A DNA stretch of 64,000 nt, from assembly GCA_031082425.1 (NCBI GenBank), contig JAVHLB010000002.1:213784-277783 (forward strand), in the 5' to 3' direction. Origin of the DNA: Candidatus Edwardsbacteria bacterium. GTDB lineage: Bacteria; Edwardsbacteria; AC1; EtOH8. The notes beneath the pieces are model-generated. The model saw nothing but the letters and a program-made list of their open reading frames with translations. It had not been told where the DNA came from and did no database searches. Of this stretch, positions 16,684 through 23,979 are shown piece after piece (the stretch's first letter is position 1; every line of letters starts with the position of its first letter). The translations under genes were made by a program, and so were the position numbers.

Positions 16684-18621
16684 TCAGCTTTTAGCTTCCA
16701 CCTCCGCCTTGAGCTTGGCCATCAGCTCCTCTATGGTCATCTGCCCGATGTCCCCCTGGCCGTGCTTCCGCAGCGAGACCCTCCCGGTCTCCATCTCCCG
16801 GCCGCCCACCACCGCCATGTAGGGGATCTTCTCCATCTCGGCGTCCCGGATCTTGGCCCCCACCTTCTCCGACCCCAGGAACTTCTTGACCCGGAACCCG
16901 GCGCTGGCCAGCTTCTCCATCAATTGACCGGCGTAGCCGGCCTGGGCATCGGTGATGTTCATCACCGCCAGCTGGACCGGCGCCAGCCACAGCGGGAAGT
17001 TCCCGGCGTAGTGCTCGATCAGGATCCCGAAGAAGCGCTCCAGGCTGCCCAGCAGGGCCCGGTGCACCATGTAGGGCCGGTGCTCCTTGCCGTCCTCGCC
17101 GATGTAGGTCATGTCGAAGCCCACCGGCATGTTGAAGTCGAACTGGATGGTGGTGCACTGCCACAGCCGGCCCAGGGAGTCCCGGATCTTGATGTCGATC
17201 TTGGGCCCGTAGAACACCGCCTCCCCCTCCATCCTTTCATAGTCGATGTGGCGGGCCTGGAGGGCCTTGACCAGCGACTGCTCGCCCTTGACCCACATCT
17301 CGTCCGAGCCGGCGTACTTGTCCAGATTTTTGGGGTCCCGCACCGACAGCTCTATTTTGACGTCATGGAACCCGAAATCGGCCATGATCGACAGCGAGAA
17401 GTCCAGCACCCGCAGGATCTCGTCGTCCATCTGGGCCGGGGTGCAGATGATGTGGGCGTCGTCCTGGGTGAAGCCCCGCACCCGGAACAGCCCGGTCAGG
17501 GTTCCGCTTCTCTCATAGCGGTAGACGGTGCCCAGCTCGGCCCAGCGCAGCGGCAGGTCCCGGTAGGAGTAGTGCCCGGACTTGTAGATCAGGATCTGCA
17601 TCGGGCAGTTGACCGGCTTCAGGTAATAGTCGGTGCCGTCGATGTCCAGCGGGGAGTACATGTTCTCCTTGTAGAACTTCAGGTGGCCCGAGGTCTGCCA
17701 CACCCATTCCTTGCCGATGTGCGGGGTGTAGACGATGTCGTAGCCCCCGGCGAAATGCCGTTTGCGCCAGTGGTCCTCCACGATGGACCGCATCCTGGCC
17801 CCCTTGGGATGCCAGCACACCAGCCCGGCCCCCATCTCCTCATGGAGCGAGAACAGGTCCATCTCCTTGCCCAGCTTGCGGTGGTCCCGCTTCTTGATCT
17901 CCTCCAGCTTCTGCAGGTGGGCCTCCAGCTGTTCCTTCTTGTCGAAGGCGGTGCCGTAGATCCGCTGCAGCATCCTCCGTTTCTCGTCGCCCCGCCAGTA
18001 GGCCCCGGCCACCGACAGCAGCTTGTAACAGCGCATCCGGCCGGTGGATGGCAGGTGCGGCCCCCGGCACAGGTCGGCGAACTGGCCCTGGCGGTAGAGG
18101 GAGATCTTCTCGCCCTCCGGCAGGTCGTTGATCAGTTCCACTTTATAACTTTCCCCTTTGGAGCCGAAGTATTCCAGGGCCTCGGCCCTTGACAGCTCCT
18201 GCCTGGTGATCGGCAGATCGCGCTTGACGATCTCGGCCATCTGGGCCTCTATCCTGGCCAGGTCCTCCGGGGCAAAGGGGGTATCCCGGTCGAAATCGTA
18301 GTAGAAGCCGTCCTCGATGGACGGCCCGATGGCCACCTTGACATCCGGGTACAGCTCGGTGACGGCCTGGGCCATCAGGTGGCTGGCCGAATGGCGGTAT
18401 ATGTCTTTTCCCTCCGCCGAATCAAAGGTCAGGGCGGTGAAGGCGGCGTCATGGTCGATGGCGGTGCCCAGGTCCACCGGCTTACCGTCTATTGTGGCCG
18501 CCAGCGAAGCTTTGGCCAATCCGCTGCCGATGGATCTTACCACCTCGGCGGCGCTGATCCCTTTGGGGTACTCCCTGACGCTGCCGTCCGGCAGGGTGAT
18601 CTTGATGCTGTTGCTGTCCAT
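16684..18621 (-). CDS. thrS: Threonyl-tRNA synthetase
   Basis: Charges tRNA-Thr in the cytoplasm. 645 residues in the standard order: an N-terminal TGS domain (about 1-65, ITLPDGSVREYPKG), the editing domain with YRHSASHLMAQAV, the class II catalytic core with KPVNCPMQILIYKS (zinc-binding Cys) and RWAELGTVYRYERSGTLTGL (motif 2), and the C-terminal anticodon-binding domain. A promoter-like TTGACA/TAATAT lies about 50-75 bp upstream. I see no T-box or operator hairpin in the short leader. Confidence 0.97.
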   Translation of the reverse strand: MDSNSIKITLPDGSVREYPKGISAAEVVRSIGSGLAKASLAATIDGKPVDLGTAIDHDAAFTALTFDSAEGKDIYRHSASHLMAQAVTELYPDVKVAIGPSIEDGFYYDFDRDTPFAPEDLARIEAQMAEIVKRDLPITRQELSRAEALEYFGSKGESYKVELINDLPEGEKISLYRQGQFADLCRGPHLPSTGRMRCYKLLSVAGAYWRGDEKRRMLQRIYGTAFDKKEQLEAHLQKLEEIKKRDHRKLGKEMDLFSLHEEMGAGLVCWHPKGARMRSIVEDHWRKRHFAGGYDIVYTPHIGKEWVWQTSGHLKFYKENMYSPLDIDGTDYYLKPVNCPMQILIYKSGHYSYRDLPLRWAELGTVYRYERSGTLTGLFRVRGFTQDDAHIICTPAQMDDEILRVLDFSLSIMADFGFHDVKIELSVRDPKNLDKYAGSDEMWVKGEQSLVKALQARHIDYERMEGEAVFYGPKIDIKIRDSLGRLWQCTTIQFDFNMPVGFDMTYIGEDGKEHRPYMVHRALLGSLERFFGILIEHYAGNFPLWLAPVQLAVMNITDAQAGYAGQLMEKLASAGFRVKKFLGSEKVGAKIRDAEMEKIPYMAVVGGREMETGRVSLRKHGQGDIGQMTIEELMAKLKAEVEAKS

Positions 18622-18668
18622 GTTGGTTCCCTTATTCTCTGGTGATAATGCCTATTTTTTAACATTTT

Positions 18669-18698
18669 ATATTACCATTATATGCGGCTTAATGTCAA
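18669..18698 (-). promoter_or_regulatory. Candidate sigma70-type promoter of thrS
   Basis: Read on the minus strand: TTGACA (18693-18698), an 18-bp spacer, TAATAT (18669-18674). The predicted start is about 40 bp before the thrS ATG. Confidence 0.6.
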
Positions 18699-18739
18699 TA
18701 TATTTTAACAGGTTACGTGGATTTATAATTGGCGGATTA

Positions 18740-18882
18740 TCCCCGGCCGGATAGGGGTTCCGGGCTTTTGAACCGCAAAGACGCAAAGGGCGCAAAGGCT
18801 TTTACTTAAAAAGGAACAGTCATTGCGAAAACACTCCCTGCCTCCCAGCGGAAGCAATCCCGTATTGTCATCCCGGGGCACC
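18740..18882. repeat. Repeat mosaic upstream of thrS
   Basis: Contains GAACCGCAAAGACGCAAAGG (18771-18800) and the CAGTCATTGCGAAAACACTC...GAAGCAATCC module (18821-18875). No gene. Confidence 0.7.
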
Positions 18883-19025
18883 TTTCAATTTCTAAATTCT
18901 AATATCGAAATCCTAAACAATATCAAATACCAAAGGATAAAACACCAAACCGTCACGAGTTTTGGATCTGGTGCTTAGTGCTTGTTTAGTGTTTAGTAAT
19001 TCGTATTAAGTAATTACCGCTGCTG
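18883..19025. repeat. Dispersed 140-bp repeat (family H), copy 3
   Basis: Matches 1702-1839 and 2079-2223 over most of its length, with the same order of TTTCAATTTC, ATCCTAAACAATATC, CGTCACGAGTTTTGG and GTAATTCGTATT blocks. It lies in non-coding DNA, so it is not inherently part of a gene. Confidence 0.8.
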
Positions 19026-19325
19026 CTGCTTCCCCGCCCGATCCGTGTGCATCCCTGCCGATCCGTGTTAATCTGTGTGCTATTGGTCCCCCGTCCTGCC
19101 TATGCCCGGCACCGTAGGGGCGGGTTACAAACCCGCCGCTACATTAAATTTTTATCCGCTTCCGCAACCCAACACAATAAAAGATCCGTGTGCATCCGTA
19201 TAGATCCGTCTAATCCGCGTTCCATGGTGCCCGGTATCCCATACTCACACATTCAACCTGCCAGGCAACGATGCCTTCTCAGTGTGACAGGCTTTCTGCA
19301 TTATAACTTACTGTAAACTGTATGA
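19026..19325. repeat. Repeat mosaic upstream of ssrA
   Basis: GATCCGTGT modules (about 19040-19085 and 19187-19225), the CCCGGCACCGTAGGGGCGGG module (19104-19146) and the CACACATTCAACCTGCCAGG module (19246-19292). No gene. Confidence 0.7.
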
Positions 19326-19329
19326 AACC

Positions 19330-19358
19330 TTGACTTTTTCCCCTTTATGGGTTATCTT
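19330..19358 (+). promoter_or_regulatory. Possible ssrA promoter
   Basis: TTGACT (19330-19335), a 17-bp spacer, TATCTT (19353-19358). It would give a leader of about 100 bases ahead of the mature tmRNA end, to be removed by RNase P. The -10 is weak, so this is tentative. Confidence 0.35.
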
Positions 19359-19462
19359 TATCATGTCTTCGCGTTGTGAACTATGAACTGAAAACTTCTA
19401 TCCCAAACTGCTTGGGCTTTCATTCTTTAAACTTTAAGCTTTAAACTTTAAACTTATAAAAG

Positions 19463-19815
19463 GGGGGCGACAGGTTTCGACGGATCAAGATAGATCAAAG
19501 TGGCATGTCGAGAAGGTCAGAGGGCTCGTTAAAATACTGGCAAGCCATCTAAATGGCAACTATAATTACGCTTTAGCAGCTTAATTTTAAGCGCTATGTC
19601 GCTGCAGGTCTCCGCCCATCGGGCCTGCAAACGACATCGTAAAGAAGGGCTGGTTCCGGGTGATGTCCCGGCATTCGGAACGAGATCTCAGGGGCTGCTC
19701 CGACCAGGACCGTGTTTATGCGGGCCTTTAGGAAAAGACAAAACATAAACTAAACATGTAGAGGCTTCGGTTGTTCTTTTTTCGGACGTGGGTTCGATTC
19801 CCACCGCCTCCACCA
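19463..19815 (+). ncRNA. ssrA: tmRNA
   Basis: Rescues stalled ribosomes by adding a degradation tag. The 5' end GGGGGCG pairs with CGCCTCC before the 3' CCA to form a 7-bp acceptor stem. The conserved GACAGGTTTCGACGG follows the 5' end, and the 3' end carries the T-arm GGTTCGATTCC. The tag frame is 19540-19584, resume codon GCA, giving ASHLNGNYNYALAA and a TAA stop; the ALAA end is the ClpXP-type degron. At 353 nt it is a normal one-piece tmRNA. Its 3' end is the integration site of the element that follows and is antisense to the end of the recombinase gene. Confidence 0.96.
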
Positions 19816-21369
19816 TTTTGCGGGAACCGCCTTAACTCGTTGATATTTCAATATCGAAACGGGTTCAATCGGCGGTTTCTGCTTTTTAGGACCATCATGA
19901 AACTGCTGGATGATCTCAAAGGGCGGAAGCAGCGTAATCATTACGTTCCGGTCCTTTATGGACAGGTTCAATCCGATAGACCGTAATAGCACCCGGATAT
20001 CCTCCTGGCTGCCATTTTGGAAGCGCCTTACGATCTCGCTGGCTGTATCAAAGACGCCAATGGCCTCATCGATCCAGCTCTTTAGCCGGTGCTCAGACCC
20101 TTCCAGGATCATCTTGAGCTTCTCATGCTCCTTGGACAGATCATCGTTCTTCTGATTGAACGCTTCCTCGCTGACACTACCCGCCAGCATCAGGTCCAGC
20201 AGTTTCGCCTTCTTGTCTGCACATAGGGCCAGGGTTTTCTTCCTGGACTCGACCTCGGCCTGATGATATGCCACTTCGGTATCCTTCATCTTCTGTAGTT
20301 TCGATACCGCCCAGGCATGGACCTCCGGCCTGACCTGTATCCGTTCCAGCAGGGCAAGGACCTGGGTAGCGATCTCTTCTTCCTTTATCAGACCCTGGGG
20401 GCACTTGGGGTCATTTGACTTGGTGCACATGTAATACACCCACCGATGGACATTACCGTTCTTCTGCTTCTTGACCTTCTCGAAGGCAGTAATGCATGAC
20501 CCGCAACGAGCGCATTTGAAAATACCCCGATAAAGGAATACCCGGCTATGAGCCCTGGGATTATTCGGAGAGTGAATGTAATCCTGCACACGATAAAAGT
20601 CCTCCTCCGTTACCATGGGTGGATGGATGCCCCGCATCATCGGCCGGTTGCCGAACTTAAAGTATCCGCAGTAGAACGGATTTGAGAAGATCCGGTAGAA
20701 GGAACTCTTGGCCAGCTTCTTTCCGGTGACGGTGCGAAGGCCGTCCACATTTGTGGCTATCCGATGGATCTCGCTTAGAGGATATCTCTTTTCTATTAAC
20801 CATTTCCAGTACTTGCATAACAGGGGAAACCTTACCGGATCTTTTATGATGATCCGTTTTTCCCTCTGTTCGGCGCGGGCATTAAGATATCCGATGGCAG
20901 GCCTGCCGGGCATGATGCCCTTTTCGCACTTGGCTCTAAGCCCACGATTGATGTGATCGCGCAGGCTCTTGATGTACTCGGTAGCCACACCGAATTCAAA
21001 CATCATGTAAAGGACATTGTCTCCCGGATAATGACTTTTCTCTCTGGTCCGGATATGTAGGATCACACCCTTCTCCAACAGGTAGTTGATCTGGCCGCCA
21101 TCCCAATTGTTCCTAGCCAGACGGTCCAAAGAGAAACACAGGATCCCCGATGCCTTGCCCGACTGGATCTCTTTTACCATGCGGTTGAACTCCGGCCGGC
21201 CCGTGTCCTTGGCTGACCGAGATTCCGTGATGACCCCGACTATCTCGAGGTTCTCTCTCTCTGCGATGGCTTTCATCTCCCTGACCTGCGAATCGATGCT
21301 AGCCACCTGACGATCTCGGTCCTCGGTTGATTTCCTCGCGTAGAGAAAATACTTGGGTCGCTGTTTCAT
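19750..21369 (-). CDS. Large serine recombinase (site-specific integrase)
   Basis: 539 residues. The N-terminal resolvase domain (about 1-150) has the nucleophile in YARKSTED (Ser14) and ILCFSLDRLARN. Then come a recombinase domain (about 160-270), a zinc ribbon (CARCGSC ... YYMCTKSNDPKC) and a coiled-coil segment near 360-430, the layout of phage/ICE large serine integrases. The last 21 residues, starting WWRRWESNPRP, are antisense to the tmRNA 3' end beginning exactly at its CCA, so this tail is host-derived after integration. Transcribed toward ssrA. Predicted to integrate and excise the element. Start at 21369 has TAAGG-poor but AGGAGG-containing upstream sequence. Confidence 0.92.
   Translation of the reverse strand: MKQRPKYFLYARKSTEDRDRQVASIDSQVREMKAIAERENLEIVGVITESRSAKDTGRPEFNRMVKEIQSGKASGILCFSLDRLARNNWDGGQINYLLEKGVILHIRTREKSHYPGDNVLYMMFEFGVATEYIKSLRDHINRGLRAKCEKGIMPGRPAIGYLNARAEQREKRIIIKDPVRFPLLCKYWKWLIEKRYPLSEIHRIATNVDGLRTVTGKKLAKSSFYRIFSNPFYCGYFKFGNRPMMRGIHPPMVTEEDFYRVQDYIHSPNNPRAHSRVFLYRGIFKCARCGSCITAFEKVKKQKNGNVHRWVYYMCTKSNDPKCPQGLIKEEEIATQVLALLERIQVRPEVHAWAVSKLQKMKDTEVAYHQAEVESRKKTLALCADKKAKLLDLMLAGSVSEEAFNQKNDDLSKEHEKLKMILEGSEHRLKSWIDEAIGVFDTASEIVRRFQNGSQEDIRVLLRSIGLNLSIKDRNVMITLLPPFEIIQQFHDGPKKQKPPIEPVSILKYQRVKAVPAKWWRRWESNPRPKKEQPKPLHV
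19808..19816 (+). other. Candidate left attachment-site core at the ssrA 3' end
   Basis: CTCCACCAT at the tmRNA 3' end recurs in the same orientation at 36089-36097, just outside the last gene of the element. This would bound an insertion of about 16.3 kb. The short core fits a large serine recombinase. Confidence 0.5.
19825..19887 (+). terminator. Hairpin terminator behind ssrA, inside the recombinase 3' coding region
   Basis: AACCGCC (19825) pairs with GGCGGTT (19871-19877), enclosing an inner stem of AACTCGTT-GATATT with AATATC...AACGGGTT. The run TCTGCTTTTT follows. In the plus direction this would end ssrA transcription with element-encoded DNA. Confidence 0.65.
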
Positions 21370-21384
21370 GATACCTCCTTGTAT

Positions 21385-21424
21385 AAAAAAGTTTAGGGGG
21401 CAGCCTCTTTATGAGACCGCCCCC
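21385..21424 (-). terminator. Rho-independent terminator after the replication gene
   Basis: On the minus strand GGGGGCGGTCTC pairs with GAGGCTGCCCCC (12 bp with two wobbles), followed by TAAACTTTTTT. It separates the replication protein gene from the recombinase gene. Confidence 0.8.
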
Positions 21425-21431
21425 GTTTCCG

Positions 21432-22448
21432 TTACTCCGGGAAGTACTGTATCAGTTCCTCACGTATCTCATTATAGGTGATGTCCTGATTCTGTACCAT
21501 GGCAGATAACCGGAGGTTGATGAATTTGCGGTATCGCCACCTGGCCTTGGCATCGAAGCCGTGGTCTATGAGAACCTGTTCCAGAGATTTCAGGTTTCCG
21601 GCCAGGGATACCAGTTTATGGATTCCATAGAACTTGATCAGCTCGTTGAAGGAATCCTTTTCTCCGCTGACAGCAGTTATAGCTTTCAGGTCATCCAGGA
21701 TGTTTGCCACACCCACAGTATTTTCCGTGTAATGATGTGCATTCAATGAATCCTGGATCTGCCGGGTAAAGATATCCTTTACATCCTGCCAGTGCTCTAT
21801 CAGAAGGGCATAGGTATCAAACCCCAGCCGCTTACTAACCGACAGGCTGGTAAGATACCGTAACTCCCAGCGCATTAGATTATCACCCAGTCCAAAGGTG
21901 CCGTACTGTTTAGAACGTAATTCCGCAAGTTTGTCATAGATAACCATTGCGAACTGAGAATTGGAATACTGGACACCTGTCTCATAAACCACTTTGGATA
22001 ACCGGGACAGGGTAAGGTCCTCCAAGGCCGGTTTGTAGTGCATGAATGGGTTTCTGGTAGCGACATCTGTAAAGACGTCAAGGCGGACTATCTTTGCCCC
22101 GTTTAGGTCAAAGGTGAATCCGGCCTCGGTTTCCAAATGGTGCTGAACTCTTTCCATGATGGCGATAAACTCCTCCTTGGAAAGAGAACCAACATTGGCT
22201 CCGCCTCCATTAGCGAAACGCCTGGGATTTACGGTCAGGTACAAATGACCCCGGACCGATTCCAGCCTGAGGCCGGGATAATCATACCGCAGGGACCCAT
22301 ATGTTATCTCCGTACCGTTGTCGAATTTAAGGGCGATACCCTGGGCAGTAGGCTGACCGTCCTGTTCAAAACGGTTAGCCAGGGAAAGCTTGTGGCCTGC
22401 AGACTTGACAGCATGACTGCTGATCTGCAATCTTAACTTGTCTATCAT
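21432..22448 (-). CDS. Phage/plasmid replication initiation protein, filamentous-phage II/X-like
   Basis: 338 residues beginning MIDKLRLQIS and resembling the phage/plasmid replication protein II/X family (filamentous phage gpII-type rolling-circle initiators). Supporting stretches are LYLTVNPRRFANGG, IVRLDVFTDVATRNPF and LMRWELRYLTSLSVSKRLG, the last of the E-x-R type expected before the C-terminal region. Several tyrosines could be catalytic; I cannot pick one. With the integrase and helix-turn-helix gene it suggests an element that can replicate after excision. Family assignment is by pattern recognition and moderate. Confidence 0.65.
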   Translation of the reverse strand: MIDKLRLQISSHAVKSAGHKLSLANRFEQDGQPTAQGIALKFDNGTEITYGSLRYDYPGLRLESVRGHLYLTVNPRRFANGGGANVGSLSKEEFIAIMERVQHHLETEAGFTFDLNGAKIVRLDVFTDVATRNPFMHYKPALEDLTLSRLSKVVYETGVQYSNSQFAMVIYDKLAELRSKQYGTFGLGDNLMRWELRYLTSLSVSKRLGFDTYALLIEHWQDVKDIFTRQIQDSLNAHHYTENTVGVANILDDLKAITAVSGEKDSFNELIKFYGIHKLVSLAGNLKSLEQVLIDHGFDAKARWRYRKFINLRLSAMVQNQDITYNEIREELIQYFPE

Positions 22449-22481
22449 AGAAGTATACCTCCTACTAAAATAAATAAGATA

Positions 22482-22513
22482 AGGCTACCTTAATATTGAT
22501 ACTAAGGTAGCCT
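22482..22513 (-). terminator. Hairpin terminator between the small ORF and the replication gene
   Basis: AGGCTACCTTA (22482-22492) is perfectly complementary to TAAGGTAGCCT (22503-22513). On the minus strand a T-rich tail (TTATCTTATTTATTTT) follows. Confidence 0.65.
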
Positions 22514-22519
22514 CGTTGT

Positions 22520-22717
22520 TTACGGGCAACCGCCCGGGCTTTTACTGCAAATAATGCGGTAAATCGATAAGAGCCTCGCCACCTGATCACTAGCCTCGGA
22601 TATATCGAGGTCTATACCATAAACTTTCTTGTACAGACTGCGGTATTCCTCAACCTGGGGATCAGAGACAAGGCTCTCTTTTAAAACCACTACGGGTTTA
22701 TCTTCAAAGTTGTCTAC
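22520..22717 (-). CDS. Small ORF with strong ribosome-binding site but no standard start codon
   Basis: An open frame of 65 codons reading VDNFEDKPVVVLKESLV and ending ICSKSPGGCP, followed at once by a terminator hairpin. An AAAGGAGG site sits 12 bases before the first listed codon (GTA), but no ATG, GTG or TTG lies at proper spacing. The first GTG is at 22690, giving 56 residues far from the site. An in-frame TGA lies just upstream. The acidic N-terminus and helical C-terminus look protein-like. Either the start codon was lost by mutation or a rare start is used. Function unknown. Confidence 0.4.
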   Translation of the reverse strand, partial: VDNFEDKPVVVLKESLVSDPQVEEYRSLYKKVYGIDLDISEASDQVARLLSIYRIICSKSPGGCP

Positions 22718-22884
22718 TGGCTGATATCACCTCCTTTCTTATTTTTATTTAATAGTGGTTATCTTCTATTCCGGATTTCAACATCCAAGGGGGAAAGGCT
22801 AAACGGTTACTCAAGAGACTAAAAGAAAGAGAAAGATGAAAGGGAGAAAAGAAAATTCAAAAGAGAAAAGCGTATAGTTTACAC

Positions 22885-22919
22885 AAAAAACAAAACCCCC
22901 ATGCCTACAGGCACAGGGG
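22885..22919 (-). terminator. Rho-independent terminator after the helix-turn-helix gene
   Basis: On the minus strand CCCCTGTGCCTGTAGGCATGGGG folds into a hairpin followed by GTTTTGTTTTTT. It ends transcripts from the gene at 23124-23678. Confidence 0.8.
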
Positions 22920-23034
22920 AACGGAAAACCCTAAAAAAACTTAAAAGACCAAGAAAGCCAAAGAGCCAGCAAAAAGAAAGCACCAGTGGACAGCCCCCCC
23001 AAAGGAATACCCTTGAAAAACTAACCCCAAAAGG

Positions 23035-23094
23035 TGTCAAAATGACATACTATATATTATAGGCTTATATAATAATTTGTGTGCCATAATGGCA
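23035..23094. promoter_or_regulatory. Two 13-bp dyads flanking an AT-rich stretch (possible operator or origin)
   Basis: TGTCA-AAA-TGACA (23035-23047) and TGCCA-TAA-TGGCA (23082-23094) have the same 5-3-5 layout with centres 47 bp apart. Between them is ACTATATATTATAGGCTTATATAA-like AT-rich DNA. They lie beside the helix-turn-helix gene and upstream of the replication gene in transcription order. Confidence 0.45.
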
Positions 23095-23123
23095 TTATCA
23101 ATGTTTGTACAAGGTAAAAACAG

Positions 23124-23678
23124 CTATTCACTTTGATCCTCGTGCAATTTCATAATGGCATCCATGGCCTCTTCAGCATTATCCGGCATAGGGGGTTCGC
23201 ATATATAGACATTTTCACGACCCTGAAAAAGCTGCTCTCCCTTACTGTATCTGATTATTGTAATATATTCCCCTTTTTCGAGATTTTCCAAGCATCGATG
23301 CACGGTTCTCAGAGATATTCCCAATCTTTTAGATATGGTTGTGCATGTAACAGTAACAAAGGGCATATGAGTACCCAGCTTATAGAAATAACCATAGACC
23401 AGCTTATCAGCGGCATTCAATTTCTTTGTTTCCAATACGGCCTTGGGGATCCGGATGTGGTTGTCATTGCTGTTAGCATTGTAAGAAGGCATATAGCCGG
23501 GCTGTTTCCTTATCCATCGTTCAAAGATACGGAAATCCCGTGAAAGCTTCTGTGATGCTTTGGATTGAGGGTTGGCATCCTTAATTATCGCCCTGCGCTT
23601 GGCATCGTACTGGTCTTTTAAATCTTTGAACTTTTTATATTGATCATTCTTCATAAGAGCACTTTCGTCCAAATCCAC
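23124..23678 (-). CDS. Winged helix-turn-helix protein, possible plasmid-type replication/control protein
   Basis: 184 residues. The N-terminus is charged and helical (KNDQYKKFKDLKDQYDAKRR). The middle has the HTH_36-like arrangement AADKLVYGYFYKLG ... CTTISKRLGISLRTVHRCLENLEKGEYI found in plasmid and phage replication or transcription control proteins. The acidic C-terminus is short. Its location between the replication gene and the defence operon suits a regulator of the element. The region upstream (23679-23979) has a CCCTTG ... CAAGGG imperfect inverted repeat (23713-23768) and no gene. Confidence 0.7.
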   Translation of the reverse strand: MDLDESALMKNDQYKKFKDLKDQYDAKRRAIIKDANPQSKASQKLSRDFRIFERWIRKQPGYMPSYNANSNDNHIRIPKAVLETKKLNAADKLVYGYFYKLGTHMPFVTVTCTTISKRLGISLRTVHRCLENLEKGEYITIIRYSKGEQLFQGRENVYICEPPMPDNAEEAMDAIMKLHEDQSE

Positions 23679-23979
23679 TCAAAATGGAGTATTTAGGTAC
23701 TTTTTTAGCCCCTTGTAAAACAATATACAGCCCAACAAATCAATATAATGCGTTATTGTGCAAGGGCATACACTGCTTCAGTGGCGATCGTTTTAAAATA
23801 ATGGAGGTAGAGCAAAAGGGTACGAACAGCACAGAACGACCAGGTGAAAGGGGGTGAAAACAGGATTTACTCTTTTCCATATAAGGACCCCGGAGGCACG
23901 AAAATATTTCCATTTCAAAGAGATAATATCTATAGGCTCAATAAAAAATCCCAAATTTTAGGAATTTGCAATAAGAACT
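23679..23979. other. Non-coding region between the helix-turn-helix gene and res
   Basis: No convincing ORF. CCCCTTGTAAAACAATAT (about 23712) and GTTATTGTGCAAGGGC (about 23753-23768) form an imperfect inverted repeat upstream of the helix-turn-helix gene, possibly its operator. Confidence 0.4.

Larger units (their letters stand above)
22718..23123. other. Non-coding region with terminator and paired dyads in the element
   Basis: About 400 bp without a gene. Purine-rich on the plus strand at 22800-23000, it holds the terminator at 22885-22919 and two dyads at 23035-23047 and 23082-23094. It could include a regulatory or replication origin region. Confidence 0.5.

Noticed and set aside
16609..18192. 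527-residue plus-strand ORF opposite thrS
   Set aside because: Antisense shadow of the highly conserved thrS gene in GC-rich sequence; composition is Pro/Gly/His-rich without any domain.
18622..18668. T-box or operator hairpin ahead of thrS
   Set aside because: The leader is only about 40 bases long and lacks the T-box TGGNACCGCG-like sequence.
19750..19815. Separate tRNA gene at the integrase end
   Set aside because: The T-arm and CCA belong to the tmRNA; no independent cloverleaf fits.
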